Notes: generated from the sequence alone by a model not told the origin. A stretch of 64,000 nucleotides of DNA from Glandiceps talaboti (GCF_964340395.1 NC_135569.1:14195519-14259518); one strand, 5' to 3'; numbered from the stretch's first letter, positions 1 through 13,256 are shown. Numbers and translations: made by a program.

Positions 1-1088
1 AAAAACAGTCGTAATCGACATATAAGGCGTTTTATTTATTGACATATGTAGTTGAGTGCCAGGTTGCCAATGACTTCAGGAAGTGAAGTACTAAAACATT
101 CGTAGAGTTAAATTCGCATGACTGTTGGACATTTGTGGGATTAGTTGCTGTAAATAATGTCTTTAAACGCTACCCATATGCATCGATTTGACTTTGTTGT
201 ACAATCTTCTGTGACCAGGACCTTGCCCACGCCTTAGTCGTTAGCGGAGGTGTACAGACAATGCTGACGTTTCCTGGATATTGCGAGTTCTCTCTTTTGC
301 AGATGTAACGAATTAATATTTCCAATGTTGATGGTGATTGGTAAAACATATGACAACGCATATTAGCTGAATTTAATATTCATTTTGTCAAATTGTATTA
401 TCAACGAATTATTCCATATACGGTCTCACTTTTGAGATTGTTTTTACAGCTCAATACAATGAATTTGACTTTATAATTAAGTCGTGGTCAAGCCACGCTC
501 CTTAACTAGCGCGAATAATGCCAAACCTTTCGACTTTTAATGTACCTCTAAACACAAATAATTCTAAATATTGTCCAGTTGAGAAATATAAGAATTTTCG
601 CTATAATAGTAAGTGCATTGCAGTAAGATACAGTAATGTTTTACAAACGAATTATATTTTTCCTCACTTTATACTGCCTTTGTATTAATACCACTACATA
701 TTACTTCATACAGATTTGAAATTGATTGTGCTGTCTGAAACTATTTTCAATTTTGGCCAATTTAGTTAGATATGGGATGGGGGTTGAGATCTTATGCCTA
801 ACGAAAACAATTTAGTTTGTTATCCTACATTGAACTATTGATCTCACCCCTTAACCTGTATGGCTTATAAATGACTTGGCACAAATATGCTCATAATATA
901 CACTGCCTGTGTGCGCTCGTACATGTATGTCTTGATACCTATATCTGGATTGTGAATCTATTCCTTCAAATTAGATTTGAAAACCAACGATGAAACCCTA
1001 GGCTTTCAATTCTTCTGAGGACATCAACTACAAAACTGGTTTTAGAGGTATCCTGACAATTAATGTGGCAGATTTAACTCCGCCCCCT

Positions 1089-1095
1089 TATAAAA
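1089..1095 (+). promoter_or_regulatory. TATA-like box upstream of receptor copy A
   Basis: TATAAAA lies 146 nt upstream of the receptor ATG, just after a C-rich stretch. The same box with its flanks is present in the decayed fourth copy (reverse strand, 46875-46881). It is missing from copies B and C, which share a deletion of about 33 bp here. Promoter function is inferred from sequence and position only. The transcription start is unknown. Confidence 0.4.
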
Positions 1096-1240
1096 CTTGA
1101 AAATCCTACTTAGAAACACTGTATCAATATGTAAACCCTATGAGAAGCATGGACTATTTGCTAGTTGATAATAACAAATGAACTAGATGGTAACGAATCG
1201 TTTCTCTTTCTCTCTTTAAATCCAAAAGATTGCTGTAGAG

Positions 1241-1843
1241 ATGAATAGAGCCATTCTGCTAATGATTGTGGGAATTCTAGTAGTCCAATTAGATGGCCAA
1301 TCGACAGACGATGACGATCGACTTCAATGTGAGTTACCGTCGGATATTACTCGGGAGGAATGGGGCTCGTGCTATTCCCAAGGGAGTCAACCGATTTGCA
1401 ATGTTTCACAGGTTCATCCTAAAACATGGGGTTGTAGTTGTGATTCAAAATGTCTGTATTATGGTGACTGTTGCCCTGACTACGAAGGTGCATGTGATTC
1501 AGAGATAGGCTCACTTGCTGAGAGTTATTTGACCAGTGCAGGTGATATTGGAGATGTCAATGGGGTGCTCGAGTCGTGTGTGGTTTTAGAACCTCTGTTA
1601 GAAAGAGGTTATTGGATGAAGCACGGATGTCCAGACTGGTGGAATGATGACGAAATTGGAGACAAATGTCTGGTGGGAAGTAACAACACAGGTAAGATAA
1701 CTGTAGTAACAGACAGTAGGAACATAAGTCCATAGTGACAATGATGATAATAATACAAAAGATGATGACTGTGGTGACGATGACAATGATGACGACGACA
1801 ACGACGACGACAACGACGACAATGATGATGGTGGTGACGATGG

Positions 1844-1880
<37 letters not shown>

Positions 1881-3793
1881 ATGACTGTGGTGTTTGTGGT
1901 GGTGGTGGTTGTGGTGACGATGATGAAATGTAATGATAATGTAACAACAATGTCTTGTTATATGAGGAGATGGATGATTGACTGAGTGTATCAAGTAGTG
2001 GGTAATGATTGTATTTCTATTTACATTCCTCATCAGATTATGAAAGAACTGGTATACCAGTAACTGGTTCAAATGGAATCGTTTACCGCAACATCTACTG
2101 TGCAGCCTGTAATGGTGTGGATGAGCTGGACGTGCAATATTGGCAGACATCCTGGCGCTGCATGGGTAATCCTTTCGGGCATGAAGAGTTGAATATCTCC
2201 TCGATTATTGACTTTCTATCAGTAAACATGTATCTTTGCTCTGTGAAGTTTGAATACCCCCGTTCCATACCCAAACCACGATTGTGTGTTACACACATAG
2301 ATTCTTGTAACATTACACTTTATCATTCCAATGTGTTTAGTGATAAGAATTTAACAGATTTCATCGATTTGCGAAATAAGTGTCATTCTTACTTTTCCAT
2401 TGTTCACAACAGAATTCAATTCCTTGATATGTCGTATAACTTCAGAAACAATCATTGCGCACATTGTAATGGCATCTATGATACAGTATGTGGGGCTTAT
2501 GTGCATAGAAGTAGACAGCTTTACAGTTTGAACATGCTCTTCTCTGTAAATCACAATGCTAAGGCCTCGGTTACATTTACTGACAGATACGGGGAACTAC
2601 ACAAATACGACTTGATATGTGAAAATGGTACACGTCTAGATCCTACATCATTAAGTTGTAAATCACAAGTCAACTTCAAAACTGTCTATCATCCAAGTAA
2701 AGTGAGTCTGAATAACGGTTCATATTCTACCCCTTCAAACAACGACACAGGTCTAATAATACCTAGTGTACCGACTCTAACTGTATCGAAGAATGAATCT
2801 ATTATGATTGGGAAATTTGTTGATCAATGTCCTGTAGATAGAATTGTTCAACTGAATCAAACTGAATTTAACATTATCGGTAGAATGTTGATTTTCAGCG
2901 ATGCTGGTATAAAGTATTCCACGGATGTTTTCATTTTATTGCGAAATCAGTCTATTGCACTTGCATGCTTTCTTGGTACAGGTAACGTGATGGCCTTCGA
3001 CCAGATATCAGCATACACAACCCTAGGATGTTGCATTGCATCTATACTCTTCTCGATAGGAGGTATAATTAAGTATTTCGTGAAGTCCACTTTACACAAT
3101 ATTCCTGGTAAGATTAAGCTAAATTTGACTATTTCTGTGCTTGTAGCCCAGGGTATATTTGTGTCCGGTATGTGGCTGAATGAATTCCCTAAATTGTGTT
3201 TCTCGTTGGCTGTCTTACAACACTATGCTTGGTTGATATATTTCGCTTGGATTGCCATTCTTAATTATGACGTCTGCAGTACATTCTATTCTGTAGCAAA
3301 GTATGCTAGTGTCTTGAGAAGTGAACGAGCTCTTACGAAATTCTGTTTAATGGGATGGATTTCACCGGCCGTTGTTGTCGGCCTCGCTATCGCCCTTGAT
3401 CTTTGCCGTTGTACGTCTTTTTCTGTCGGTTATGGTTCTGAGTTATGTTGGATAGGAAATCCTATTGCTCTTTATATCTTCTTCCATGCTCCCATCGTGG
3501 CTATCATTCTCTTCAATATGTGTTGTCTTGTCTTCACTATGTATAACGTTGCCAATTCAACAATTGATGTGACGAACCAAAGTCAATTTAAGAAAGTAAA
3601 GCAACACATTCCGCTGTGCATCAAGTTAACGATATTGACAGGATTAAGTTGGAGTATATGTTTGATTGATAGCTTCATTCAAGATCCTTACTTAGGTTAT
3701 GTATGTTCTGTCATCAATAGTCTTCAAGGGGTATTTTTGTTCTTGGCGTTTCAATTATCGAGTGTAAAATGTACCTGCTGTCAAGGTAATTAA
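1241..3793 (+). CDS. Somatomedin-B domain, Methuselah-like 7TM receptor, copy A (2 exons)
   Basis: The gene model is join(1241-1691, 2037-3793), 735 residues. The donor is CAG|GTAAGAT at 1692 and the acceptor TCATCAG| ends at 2036; a split Asp codon restores the frame. A signal peptide spans about residues 1-19. A somatomedin-B-like module spans about 30-85 with the signature CxCDxKC, YGDCCPDY and a final Cys. It is followed by a long N-glycosylated, Cys-rich ectodomain with repeated CAxCNG motifs. Seven hydrophobic helices run from about residue 473 to 725. They keep the extracellular Cys pair (PKLC, SELCW), the WISP motif in TM4 and NSLQGVFLF in TM7, which mark secretin/Methuselah-type (family B2-like) receptors. 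No GPS/GAIN cleavage motif is visible. The cytoplasmic tail is only about 10 residues and ends in a CTCC cluster. The protein should be a plasma-membrane receptor; its ligand is unknown. The ATG follows the same CTGTAGAG context as the other copies. Confidence 0.85.
1739..1932 (+). repeat. Trinucleotide (GAT/GAC/GGT)n in receptor A intron
   Basis: Imperfect GAT, GAC and GGT triplets fill most of the 345-bp intron (1692-2036). The homologous introns in B and C hold longer versions. Long His- or Ile-rich frames across this tract are repeat artefacts. Confidence 0.85.
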
Positions 3794-3890
3794 TAAGTAC
3801 TATTGACTAGACATTATTTGAAAGACATCCACTGGAATGGGGTATCCCTAAGATTATTGATTACATTTTAGTGATTTGGATAAAAAGCAT

Positions 3891-3896
3891 AATAAA
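3891..3896 (+). terminator. Poly(A) signal of receptor copy A
   Basis: AATAAA lies 98 nt after the stop codon. It is conserved at the same distance in B (40395-40400) and nearly so in C (60860-60865). Confidence 0.5.
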
Positions 3897-3899
3897 AAC

Positions 3900-5935
3900 G
3901 GGAAAACACTAAATAGAGATTATTTATTAGAAATACTTCGGATTTGGTCATATTTCAGAAATACTGAAATCCATGCTTAACATTGCACTAACTAGCTGCA
4001 ACTGGAACGGTTTTTGAAAACCTGGTTTATCAAATTACATACTTTTGATAGTGTACATCCTTCAAAGTATTAACTCACCTGTGAGTACAGCTTTCCACAT
4101 CATATAGTACAATCCAATAATAATGATTTTTGGGACCGCACTCAAAAATCAGCGCCATTAATGGAAATCACAGTTTCAACTTATTGCTCAACTAATTCTG
4201 TTAAACTTTTTGTTTTTCGAAAAATTTGAAAGTCTTAAGCTTGTCAATATATTGCCTATAGTATCTGATTATTGATTTAGAAACTTTTACAGGCAATGTG
4301 TTGTTGTTTGTCGGATGGAACAAATAATGCTCTATTTACAGCTAGTGTAGTTTATTACAACATGTAGTGTAGTGTTCGTAAACCTAAAAGAAATGCGAAA
4401 AATCGAATGAATTGGGTTTAATTATGTAACGATTTATCACAGTATTATCAAGATTACTAAATGGATAGTAGAGTTGATTATAATAACAGATTTTGTTATT
4501 TTTATTTTTGTTTTATTTTTTATTTATTTTTAATTTTGATTTGATTTGATTTACCAGTATTTTTCTATCATCTCTTTTCTCAGTGGCTCCATCCAGATGA
4601 AGTGTTTTTGTTTTGTTTTTTGTTTCCGTTTTGCAATCTCATATTACCCATCCAAAAGTCGAACCACCACGTTGGATCTAACTTATTTGTATGGCCCATG
4701 GCTTACTTGGGTAAAATGAATTCTGCGAGTATAACGTTCCATATTTCGGACGTCTGGAAATACTTTATGTATGAAAAAAAAGCGAAATTCGAAAACACTT
4801 ACGAATTGTAATTATTGTTAAGGATCTAGGAAACGTACTACCGAAACAAAGAATACAACTGTTTTTTCTAGCCTAACCATAAGTTTGTTTCAGCTTAATT
4901 CAAATAAAGTATGCTTTTCATTAATACATTAATTACTGTTAAACCACTTGTTCCCAAATGTACATGAATCAATCATGGCTATAAAATGCAACGAAAGTTT
5001 TTTTAGATATTATTTTACAGTTATGTACATGTTATCTTTGCAAAGTCAGTGGATGCCTTCATGATTCGATACATTCGGCAGACTGAAGTGTTGACACTAA
5101 TTAACTCAGACGTTAATATAGTCTGTATTCAGACGCGGCTTATACTTTAAAATATTTATAAAAAAAAATCTGAAATCTTTTTTTATTTAATACTAATTGT
5201 GTGAGCAAACATTATGACATTCATTATAATAATCTGAATGTACAGTGCACATTATATGTATAGAGAACAGGCACTACTCACTGAGTAACGAATTCGAACA
5301 CATACATATATAATCCGACTTCATCAAACGTACAACCTACACTATGTTTTTAATTATACTTCAGAAACAAGAAATACTATTAAAGATAAATTACAAAAAA
5401 GTAAAGACAGCTATTGAGAGACTAAACAATTATGCATTGTAAATGTTTATCGATTGTTTAACATAGCGAGTGTTTGTTTTAAAAGTAACATCAGGATTGG
5501 GTTATTGCAGTCGTATTGTCTTTTTTAAATTATTCAGTTGTCCTTTGGTTAAGAGTTCGTGTATATGGTATTGTTAATAATTGTCTGATATTTTGTGATT
5601 TCTTGTGAAATTCTTTGGCTCGGAAAATTCAACACTTTGATTGTTAGTTGTTAAAATAGTCAGTCACAATGCTAGTTTGGCAACCCTTCTATTTGCATAT
5701 CTTGTTTTGTAACTAGTCATAGAAAGTGTACGTTGTATTATTCTATGTTTCGTTGGTTTGTTTTGGTACTGTTCATTTACTTGGTGTGTTACCCGGTAAT
5801 TCAGTTTATGTTATTCCATAATTTATTATTAGTCAGTTGGTCAGTCCGTTAGATAGTAGGTATGTTGATGTCACTACGATAACATAAATAGCTGATAAAT
5901 ATAATATGGATAAATAGCTGGATTCATTCGTATGA
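3900..5935. other. 3' flank of receptor A, no gene seen
   Basis: This stretch is AT-rich non-coding DNA conserved in duplicons B and C. A short frame at 4602-4811 has longer counterparts in B and C. It resembles no known protein, its ends shift between copies, and it overlaps A/T-rich runs, so I do not call it a gene. Confidence 0.5.
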
Positions 5936-5953
5936 TACGTTGTGTTATTTTGG

Positions 5954-6100
5954 TCAGTCAGTAAGTAAGTCAGTCAGTCAGTCAGTCAGTCAGCCAGTCA
6001 GTCAGTCAGTCAGTCAGTCAGTCTGCTACTTAGTATGTCAGTCAGTCAGTCAGTCAGTCAGTTTGCTACTTAGTCAGTCAGTCAGTCAGTCAGTCAGTCA

Positions 6101-6151
<51 letters not shown>

Positions 6152-6382
6152 AGTCAGTCAGTCAATATGATTAATTCGTGTTTGTGTTATTTTGGTCAGT
6201 CAGTAAGTAAATCGGTCTGCTAGTCAGTCAGTCAGTCAGTCAGTCAGTCAGTATATGATTCATTTGTATGATACTTTGTGTTATTTTGGTCTGTCTGTCA
6301 GTCAGTCAGTCAGTTAGTCAGTCTGCTAGTCAGTCACTCAGTCTGCTGGTCTATCAGTCAATCAGTTAGTCGCCGTCAGTCA
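5954..6382 (+). repeat. (CAGT)n satellite with higher-order units
   Basis: Long runs of CAGT are interrupted at intervals by a longer unit containing TTGTGTTATTTTGGTCAGTC, seen near 5939, 6181 and 6278. Related copies lie at about 37914-38312 and 58380-58785 on the opposite strand. Ser/Val/Gln-rich frames here are artefacts. Confidence 0.9.
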
Positions 6383-6544
6383 GTCGGTAATTTGGTCAAT
6401 TGGTCGGTCGAACGATCGATCTGTCGGCCTGCAAGTCAGCTAAGATGTGAGACAATGAGTCACTCAGTCGCTCTGACAGTCAGGAAGGAAGGCGGGAAGG
6501 CAGGTTATCAGAATGTATGCTTGTAAAGAGGAGTTATTTAGAAT

Positions 6545-8325
6545 AAAGTGTGTCATTATTTTGCAGTAGGTTTATTGATCGGTTGTTGAGTTTGTCGTAT
6601 ATCCATATAGTCCTTTATCGGTTCGGTATTTGTTTACCTGTGGGTGATACTAATAGCAATGTCTAATTCATATTTGTCATAATCGTGATGATATATATCA
6701 AGTTGTCTTTCTGGGTGTACATGTTTCGCTATATGATGTGAACTTTAGTTTCACTTCTGTGCGTTCATCCGTTATCACCTTATCTCTAATATCCATTGTC
6801 TGATTTCAGTCAAACCTGTCTTCGATGTCAGATGACGTAGTCAACATGTGCACTTCCCTTCGATTCGTGACCATCACTCATTCTGACAGAGGTGGCCACT
6901 ATATCACCCTCAGTGTTGAACATTGTAACATATGCCAATATTAGGTGTAAAATATAATGTAGTCTACACGTTTCATGGCATACAATAATGACGGAATATT
7001 ATATTGGCCCCATTGATCTTGACAAAATGTTGAGAGTGTTCATGTACACCTCATGAAAGGACCAGCTTAAACCAATCCGGGCACAATATTCAGATATATA
7101 ACTTAACGAGTGTTGGCCACATTTATCATTAAAATCAGAATATGGTTTAGTAAGTTGAAACGTTGCCATTATGTCTTCGATGAAGACATTTTTTTTTACA
7201 TTATTACAGTTTGTACTTTAATCTTTAGTGACAGAATTGGAAATGACAATTACATATGCCCAATACTGTGATGACTATTTCAAATTCATTTGTTTTCTAT
7301 GATTGTTATGCAGAAAAAAAATTTAAAATAATCATTATATATACACTGCGTGACTATTTGTTTTGAATAATAAGTGAAAAGTATGGAAATATTCATTTAA
7401 AAAGAAAATCCCTTGAAGTAAACAATTTTGTACAATCACAGTCTTCATGTATTACAGTCAGACTATAATGGCAGTTGTCCTTAATTCTATCTTTCTCATG
7501 AGTATATATAAGTACCCCAAGTACATTGCTTCAATGTGGTGAAACTATTTGAAATGTACACTCTCTGTGGTAGGATTAGAATAAATCACAACATTACCGA
7601 TTGTAAGATGCTGACCCTCACAAAATACGTATGTGAGTAAACCTTAACGTTTATTGCTGAAATTTGGAAAGACATGTTTCAAAGGTTTCTGCTGACTTTA
7701 ATTGTCTATTCTACGGGATACAGACTGTAGAAGTTTGATTATGAAGTTAAATCATCACCAAAAAATACACATAAATTTACGTTTCTTAAATGTTATTTTA
7801 TAAATACCAACCGACCAATCATTTTAAGGTGTTATGATGAGAAACGTGAAGTACAAGCGCCCTCAGGAGAATCACTTTGAAATGAACGGATCTAACAGTG
7901 GACTACACAATGCCTTAATTGTCTTGGGTCATTGAGTCATTTAAAGCGGGTGGCTAGTATGAGTTATATTACAAGAAATCTGTAATGAATATGGGTAAAA
8001 ATTACTTTAAATATCTTGATAATGAAATGCCATTAATTATTTAAGCTGATGTATGTTTACAGAATATTTTATTTATCTTAATATGGTGTTTGATTTTATG
8101 CGAATGTTAGATGTTATCTGTCAAAAGATATAACTACTTTAATGTGTATATGTTAGGCTCTATCAATTAAATACTTTGTTTGTGGTCAATGAATTTCCAA
8201 AAAACCTCCCAGGCCAACAAGGGAAAACATATACACGAACCGAATGCTGACATATCATTTTCTACTTCTACTATCACTGGTGAAATGTAAATCAAAATTC
8301 AATAGTTTGATTGTCTTAAACAACT
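6545..8325. other. Non-coding part of duplicon A
   Basis: No open frame with protein-like composition, no RNA gene and no element ends are visible. The sequence is shared with B (about 36145-37780) and C (about 56500-58260). Confidence 0.5.
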
Positions 8326-8335
8326 ATTGATTATA

Positions 8336-8430
8336 AATATATATATATAGTGTCTGATGATCGCACTATGCGTGAAAGTCCGAGTTACAACCAAGAAAGA
8401 GTACCAGTACTACCAAAACTATATATATAT
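8336..8430 (+). ncRNA. Hammerhead-ribozyme-like motif, copy A (degraded)
   Basis: CTGATGA at 8354-8360 is followed by a short CGCA/TGCG hairpin and GTGAAAG. Downstream, ACAA can pair with the bases before the core, and (TA)n tracts on both sides can extend stem I. This copy has G instead of C right after GAAA, which weakens stem III compared with B and C. In all copies the first stem II pair would be U-U, which departs from the consensus. It is probably a relic of a retroelement end. Confidence 0.45.
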
Positions 8431-8795
8431 CATAGTTATAGTTATTCTGAAAATATTTGAACGGTCTTTACATTTACAATGATATGGAATACGGCCTTCC
8501 CCGGAAATTTTGAAATGATATTGTTTTTTTTTTCTACATCTACCGACAAACGTACTTGTACACATACCGCAAACAAAGAATTTAATGATGACGCCTTATA
8601 AAAAAGTATTATTTCAAATGTTTCATGATGCATTTGGCAACAACATGCTGGAGGGACATGTGACAACTGTTTTTCTCTGAAATAAATCACTAATATACAA
8701 ACCCACTAAGATTGTTGTATATTGATATATGCCTAGGAATTCCAATATAGCATACAATATGTTTGTGCTTTTGCACATTTTCTATATATATCTTA

Positions 8796-8908
8796 TAGGG
8801 AACCTGGTAGGATGATAGTTGCTATGCGAATGCTTTCATATCATGCAGTAGATTCAACGCACCCCAGGGAGTTCAGGAAGTTATTATGGCATTGTGCCGA
8901 TTTAGGTA
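8796..8908 (+). mobile_element. SINE-like body relic in duplicon A
   Basis: The stretch from CCTGGTAGGATGATAG through CCCCAGGGAGTTCAGGAAG resembles the body of the tRNA-derived SINE at 27470-27600 in the same order. It lacks the tRNA-like head and the ATT tail. Copies are at 35525-35640 and 55800-55920, inverted, so the insertion predates the duplications. Confidence 0.55.
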
Positions 8909-8909
8909 T

Positions 8910-10660
8910 GTGTCATATCTCACTGATTAAATAAGAAGAACATGTTAAATTATTGTCATGTTCATGTCCCTTTAATTCCATGCCTTTTTTAATAGAGTTG
9001 GGCAATGTCTTGATTTTGCTAAATATTTACATATATCAGGTGGACATGATTTATTTTGGTAAAGAGTACCCTTTTAATACTAGTTATAACAAATGGTAAA
9101 CGCTAACATGTATCCTCACTTGATGTGTTATTTCTCACTTTCATGTATAGACTTTGAACAAGTCTTATTTAAGCCAAGTAATCATGAAGCATTTGAAGTA
9201 ATACGCCACGTTGCTGTTTTTATTTCATCACAATGAGTCATTTGAGAACACGGTACATGTTTCGCTGATTTTACAACCGAGATCATAGTTGTTTGGAAAG
9301 TACAGTCTATGCACCAGCCTTATAATTAAGTCAACAGTCTATTTCTATTGAAAATATCGCTCAGTGAGTCTGCAGTAATTGCGTGACTGTAACTGCAACA
9401 TAAGTGATATATAATCAGTGTTACTAGATACAACATTTTCAAGCCGTGCAGTAGTTGGTGTTATCACAGAGAGCGAACACAATGATTCAATTCCACTAAA
9501 TAAACCACGTCTGTGCACGTGAGTGTAACATTATGAGATTCAGTCTGTACAAAATACAATTACCATTGATAATACATATTGCACACTTTTTAAATGACAC
9601 TTCCAATAAGAGACATACTCAAAGTTGGGAAATGAAAAGCGTGCTCACTTATTTTAATAATTTATTTATTAACTTTGACAATAGTCAGGAAGTCCACACA
9701 GGCGACGAACACCTATAAACATTGAGCAGATGTACATAGGAAATTATAATGATATCTATGTTGCATATATACTGTACTTTCTACATAACTTTGACCATGT
9801 AACAAAACATCAGAAACATATTAATTGTTTCAAGACGTTGGAAAAGATTCGGTATATTGTCCTGCCATGCATGTCTCTTGTTGTTACATCGGCCCAATTG
9901 TGAACGGTAATGTTAGCTTCTTATATTTTGAAGCAACTATCAAGAAGCGCATGTAGCCCTTTACTTACTTTAAATGTTCATGTTAGTGTTCACCAGCAGT
10001 CCTATTTTCATATAATCACGTAGAAACTAATAAAGTGCATTCAACAATTTAATATATACTGATCACAATTTCTTGGAACATTTTGTCCCAATGACATAAA
10101 CCATTTCAACGTACTGCAACTAAAGGCAGACACGTGGGCGCTAATGTTTTGATGTCTGCATTTGATGTTTGCACGGTGGCACTATATTTAAGTTCATTTT
10201 AGACAAAATTTCACAAAAACAGAACTCATCCAGCGTTCCTCATTGGTTTCGTCGTGATTATACCAGACAGAGCAGTAAGCACTAACATGAAAAAGGCTTT
10301 ATATTCAAAGACTTGAAATTTGGGCTAAATCATTTGCATATTCCCATGGCGAGCAGTCATGTTTACCATTGACTCTTTGAAGTGTTTCGGTAGAGAACAT
10401 GTTATGTACATACATTTCAATTCCAAAAGCTAGTCTTAAGAGTCACATTATTCGGGTATTAGAATTATAGTGGTGAGATATCTGACATGGAAATATTATT
10501 TGAAACTTGATTGTGGAATAAAACATGTAACAGGTGTGAAAATATATAATGTCAATGAGAGTTATTTATGAATTAGACTGGATTGTTTTATGTACAGCTA
10601 TCTAGGTCTCAAGGTTAAATTTTCATCTGATAGTGTTCTGAATTTTATTCTTTTTGAGCA
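8910..10660. other. Non-coding distal part of duplicon A
   Basis: Nothing gene-like was seen. The sequence is shared with B (33988-35520) and C (54079-55800). Short frames are not conserved between copies. Confidence 0.5.
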
Positions 10661-10907
10661 AGATATATATGAACTATACATTGCAAAATGAAAATATTAT
10701 CCATTGATGAATAACCTCGCAAAGCAATTTTGCTTAATATCTTTATTATAATAATATCATTACAATATCCGGAATCAAATAAGCAATTTGTTCTTCTGCA
10801 TGAACATTTTGTACAAATAAATTACGAAAGTAATGAAACTAATCATCGGGCCTAATAGGAACGGTCGGAGGACGTGAAAATAAGAAGCTCCTGAGAGCAC
10901 TACATAG

Positions 10908-11008
10908 ATGTATGTATGTATGTATGTATGTAGGTAGGTAGGTAGGTAGGTAGGTAGGTGTGTGTGTATGTATGTATGTATGTATGTATGTATGTATGTA
11001 TGTATGTA
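10908..11008 (+). repeat. (TGTA)n/(GGTA)n microsatellite
   Basis: Tandem TGTA with a GGTA block in the middle. Its left flank (10790-10905) matches the right flank of the TACA microsatellite at 53100-53162 in inverted orientation, so the junction between duplicon and microsatellite is shared by A and C. Confidence 0.9.
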
Positions 11009-11011
11009 CAT

Positions 11012-12806
11012 GACTTGTCATTCTACTTGCACCGATCTACAAGCCCGTAATTCAGCGTATTCATAGTGTTGTGAAGTCTGTAAAGACATGGACGGCTGAT
11101 AGTATCGTCAGCTTACATGGCTGTTTTGACTGCACGGACTGGCAGGTGTTCTATGAAAGAAGCAGTGACCTTAATGAACTAGTAGATGTTGTATCATCTT
11201 ATGTAACATTTTGTATTGAATCTGCAATACCAACCAAGCAGTTAAAGAAAAATTCCGAACAACAAACCATGGATAACTAAGGATCTTAAATCAGTTCTAA
11301 AAAAAAGAAAAAAGAAGAGTATTCTTTACGGGTAACATGAGTGATAAGAAGGAAGTGAATAAGGAGGTTAGATTGGCCATTAGGAATGCTAAACTCAAGT
11401 ACAAAAACAAAATAGAATCAAAGTTTACCCAAGGTAACTTTCGTATGGCTTGGCAGGGAATCAAGAATATGGCAGCTGTTAATTTAAACTCGGAAACAAA
11501 ACATACCAAAGTCACTCTTGAAGGTGTAACCGACATTGAGTTACCAAATGTCTTTAACAAATTCTTTACCCGTTTTGAGACCCATGATTTCTCTTTAGAA
11601 ATTACAAATATGAAGACGTCGTTACTGTCTGAAAACACCATGTTAATTAATGAGGCACAAGTTACCAAATTCTTGAAATTGATTAATGTGAACAAATGTC
11701 CAGGCCCAGATGGGAGTTGTGGTCGTACTCTTAAATTCTGTGCAGACCAGTTAAGTGGCGTACTTCATCACCCTTTCCAAATCTCCCTTGACACTTCTAT
11801 CATACCAGCAATGTGGAAGTCTTCAAAAGTCATTCCAATTCCTAAAAAAAGTAATTAAAAAGTACCTAACGATTACAGGCCCGTGGCCCTTACTTCACTT
11901 GTGATGAAAACACTTGAAAAAATTATGAAATCATTCATCTTATCCATGACAGAGGATATGTTAGATCCTCTACAATTTGCCTATAGAACAGGAAGAGGTG
12001 TTGAGGATGCAAAACTGTACATCCTTAATGAGTTATACAAACATCTTGAGAAACCCGGTGCTCATGCCAGAATACTATTTGCAGAGTTTTCGTCAGCCTT
12101 TAATACCGTGCAGCCTCACATCCTAGCGAATAAACTTCTTTCAAACTTTAAGCTCAATAACCAAATGGTACTATGGGTAATCAATTTCCTCAACAACAGA
12201 TCTCAAAGGGTTTTTGTCAACGGTCATCTGTCGGATTCGCTTCAATCTTGTACTGGCTCTCCTCAGGGATGTGTATTGTCTCCGCTGTTCTATATCCTTT
12301 ATACAGATGACTGCAGAAGTAAACATGATGGCCGTCATCTTGTAAAATTTGCAGATGACAGTGCCCTTGTTTCACTTCTGCAGGGGTCAGAACAACATCA
12401 CGGACCCGCACTTGATGAATTTGTAAACTGGTGCGACAATTCCTATCTGAACTTAAATATATCTAAAACAAAGGATATGATCATCAACTTTAGGAGACAA
12501 CGACATAGTGTTGAGGAGACCACAGTACACGATCAAGTAGTCGAATTAGTACGACAATATCCTTATTTAGGTTCCATCCTTGATGACAAGTTACAATGGG
12601 ATATAAATACAGAGGCTGTTTTGAAAAAGGCTCAGCAGCGTTTGTACTTTCTTCGGAAACTGGCATCTTTTTCAGTAGATAACACCATACTATCGTTGTT
12701 TTACAAATCTTTCATTGAAAGCATACTCAGCTTTTCTGTTATCTGCTGGTTTTGTAATTTGAATTTGAAGAACAGAAATTCTCTGGAAAGAATTGTCACC
12801 AAAAAT

Positions 12807-12843
<37 letters not shown>

Positions 12844-13256
12844 AACCATAAGTTCAAAAATTATTGGCGTACCGCAAAGAAGTCCTTTGTCATTTTACAA
12901 TCAACAAATCATGAGAAAGGCTCGTTCAATTTTAGATACAGACCACATTTTAACAAATTAATTCGATTTCCGTCCATCAGGAAGACGTCTTAGATGCCCA
13001 ACTTACAGGACAAACCGTCATAAGAACTATTTTATTCCATCCGCTGTGCGGCTTTTAAATAAGACATTTTAGGTACTCATTTTGTAGTAATAATTGTTTT
13101 TATGTTCTGTAACCTCTAATCGTGTTTTTTTCTTTGTACCAGTCTGTTGCCTCTTATTTTCCGTCTATATTTGATGTGTATATTTGATGTATGTTCTGTC
13201 CGCCAAAATGAATTGCCCATTTGGGATAAATCAAGTTATTGAATTGAATTGAATTG
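11012..13256 (+). mobile_element. 5'-truncated, broken non-LTR retrotransposon (RT part)
   Basis: This is a reverse transcriptase relic. The pre-RT linker is at 11071-11335, in shifted frames. The RT lies at 11337-12812 in a single frame with a TAA at 11856-11858, just before the PNDYRPVAL block. Recognisable RT blocks are CPGPDG, YRPVALTS, AEFSSAFNTV (first catalytic Asp position changed to Glu), GSPQGCVLSPLF and KFADDSALV (the FADD catalytic box is kept). A 29-A run at 12811-12839 interrupts the C-terminal region, which continues out of frame to about 13070 (PSGRRLRCPTYRTNR-like). The 3' end has AATTGCCCATTTGGGATAAA followed by (TTGAA)n at about 13238-13256, typical of Jockey/CR1/L2-type tails. 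There is no endonuclease part. It is not functional. Confidence 0.85.

Larger units (their letters stand above)
1..10661 (+). repeat. Duplicon A (segmental duplication, plus orientation)
   Basis: This block is present three times in the window: here in plus orientation, and inverted at 33988-44384 (B) and 54079-64000 (C). Collinear landmarks in all three are the SMB/7TM receptor gene, the (CAGT)n satellite, the hammerhead-like motif between (TA)n tracts, and a SINE-like relic. B stops matching A at about 10440, while C continues to about 10661. C also picks up A again at 10790-10910 next to a TACA/TGTA microsatellite. The left end of A lies outside the window. Confidence 0.9.

Noticed and set aside
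2700-3010. GPS/GAIN autoproteolysis site in front of the 7TM of the receptors
   Set aside because: No Cys-Trp...Cys-x-Cys-x-His-x-Ser/Thr pattern is present before TM1. The receptors look Methuselah-like, not classic adhesion GPCRs.
5940-6170. CRISPR-like array of short regular repeats
   Set aside because: The repeats are contiguous tetranucleotides without unique spacers in animal DNA, so this is a microsatellite.
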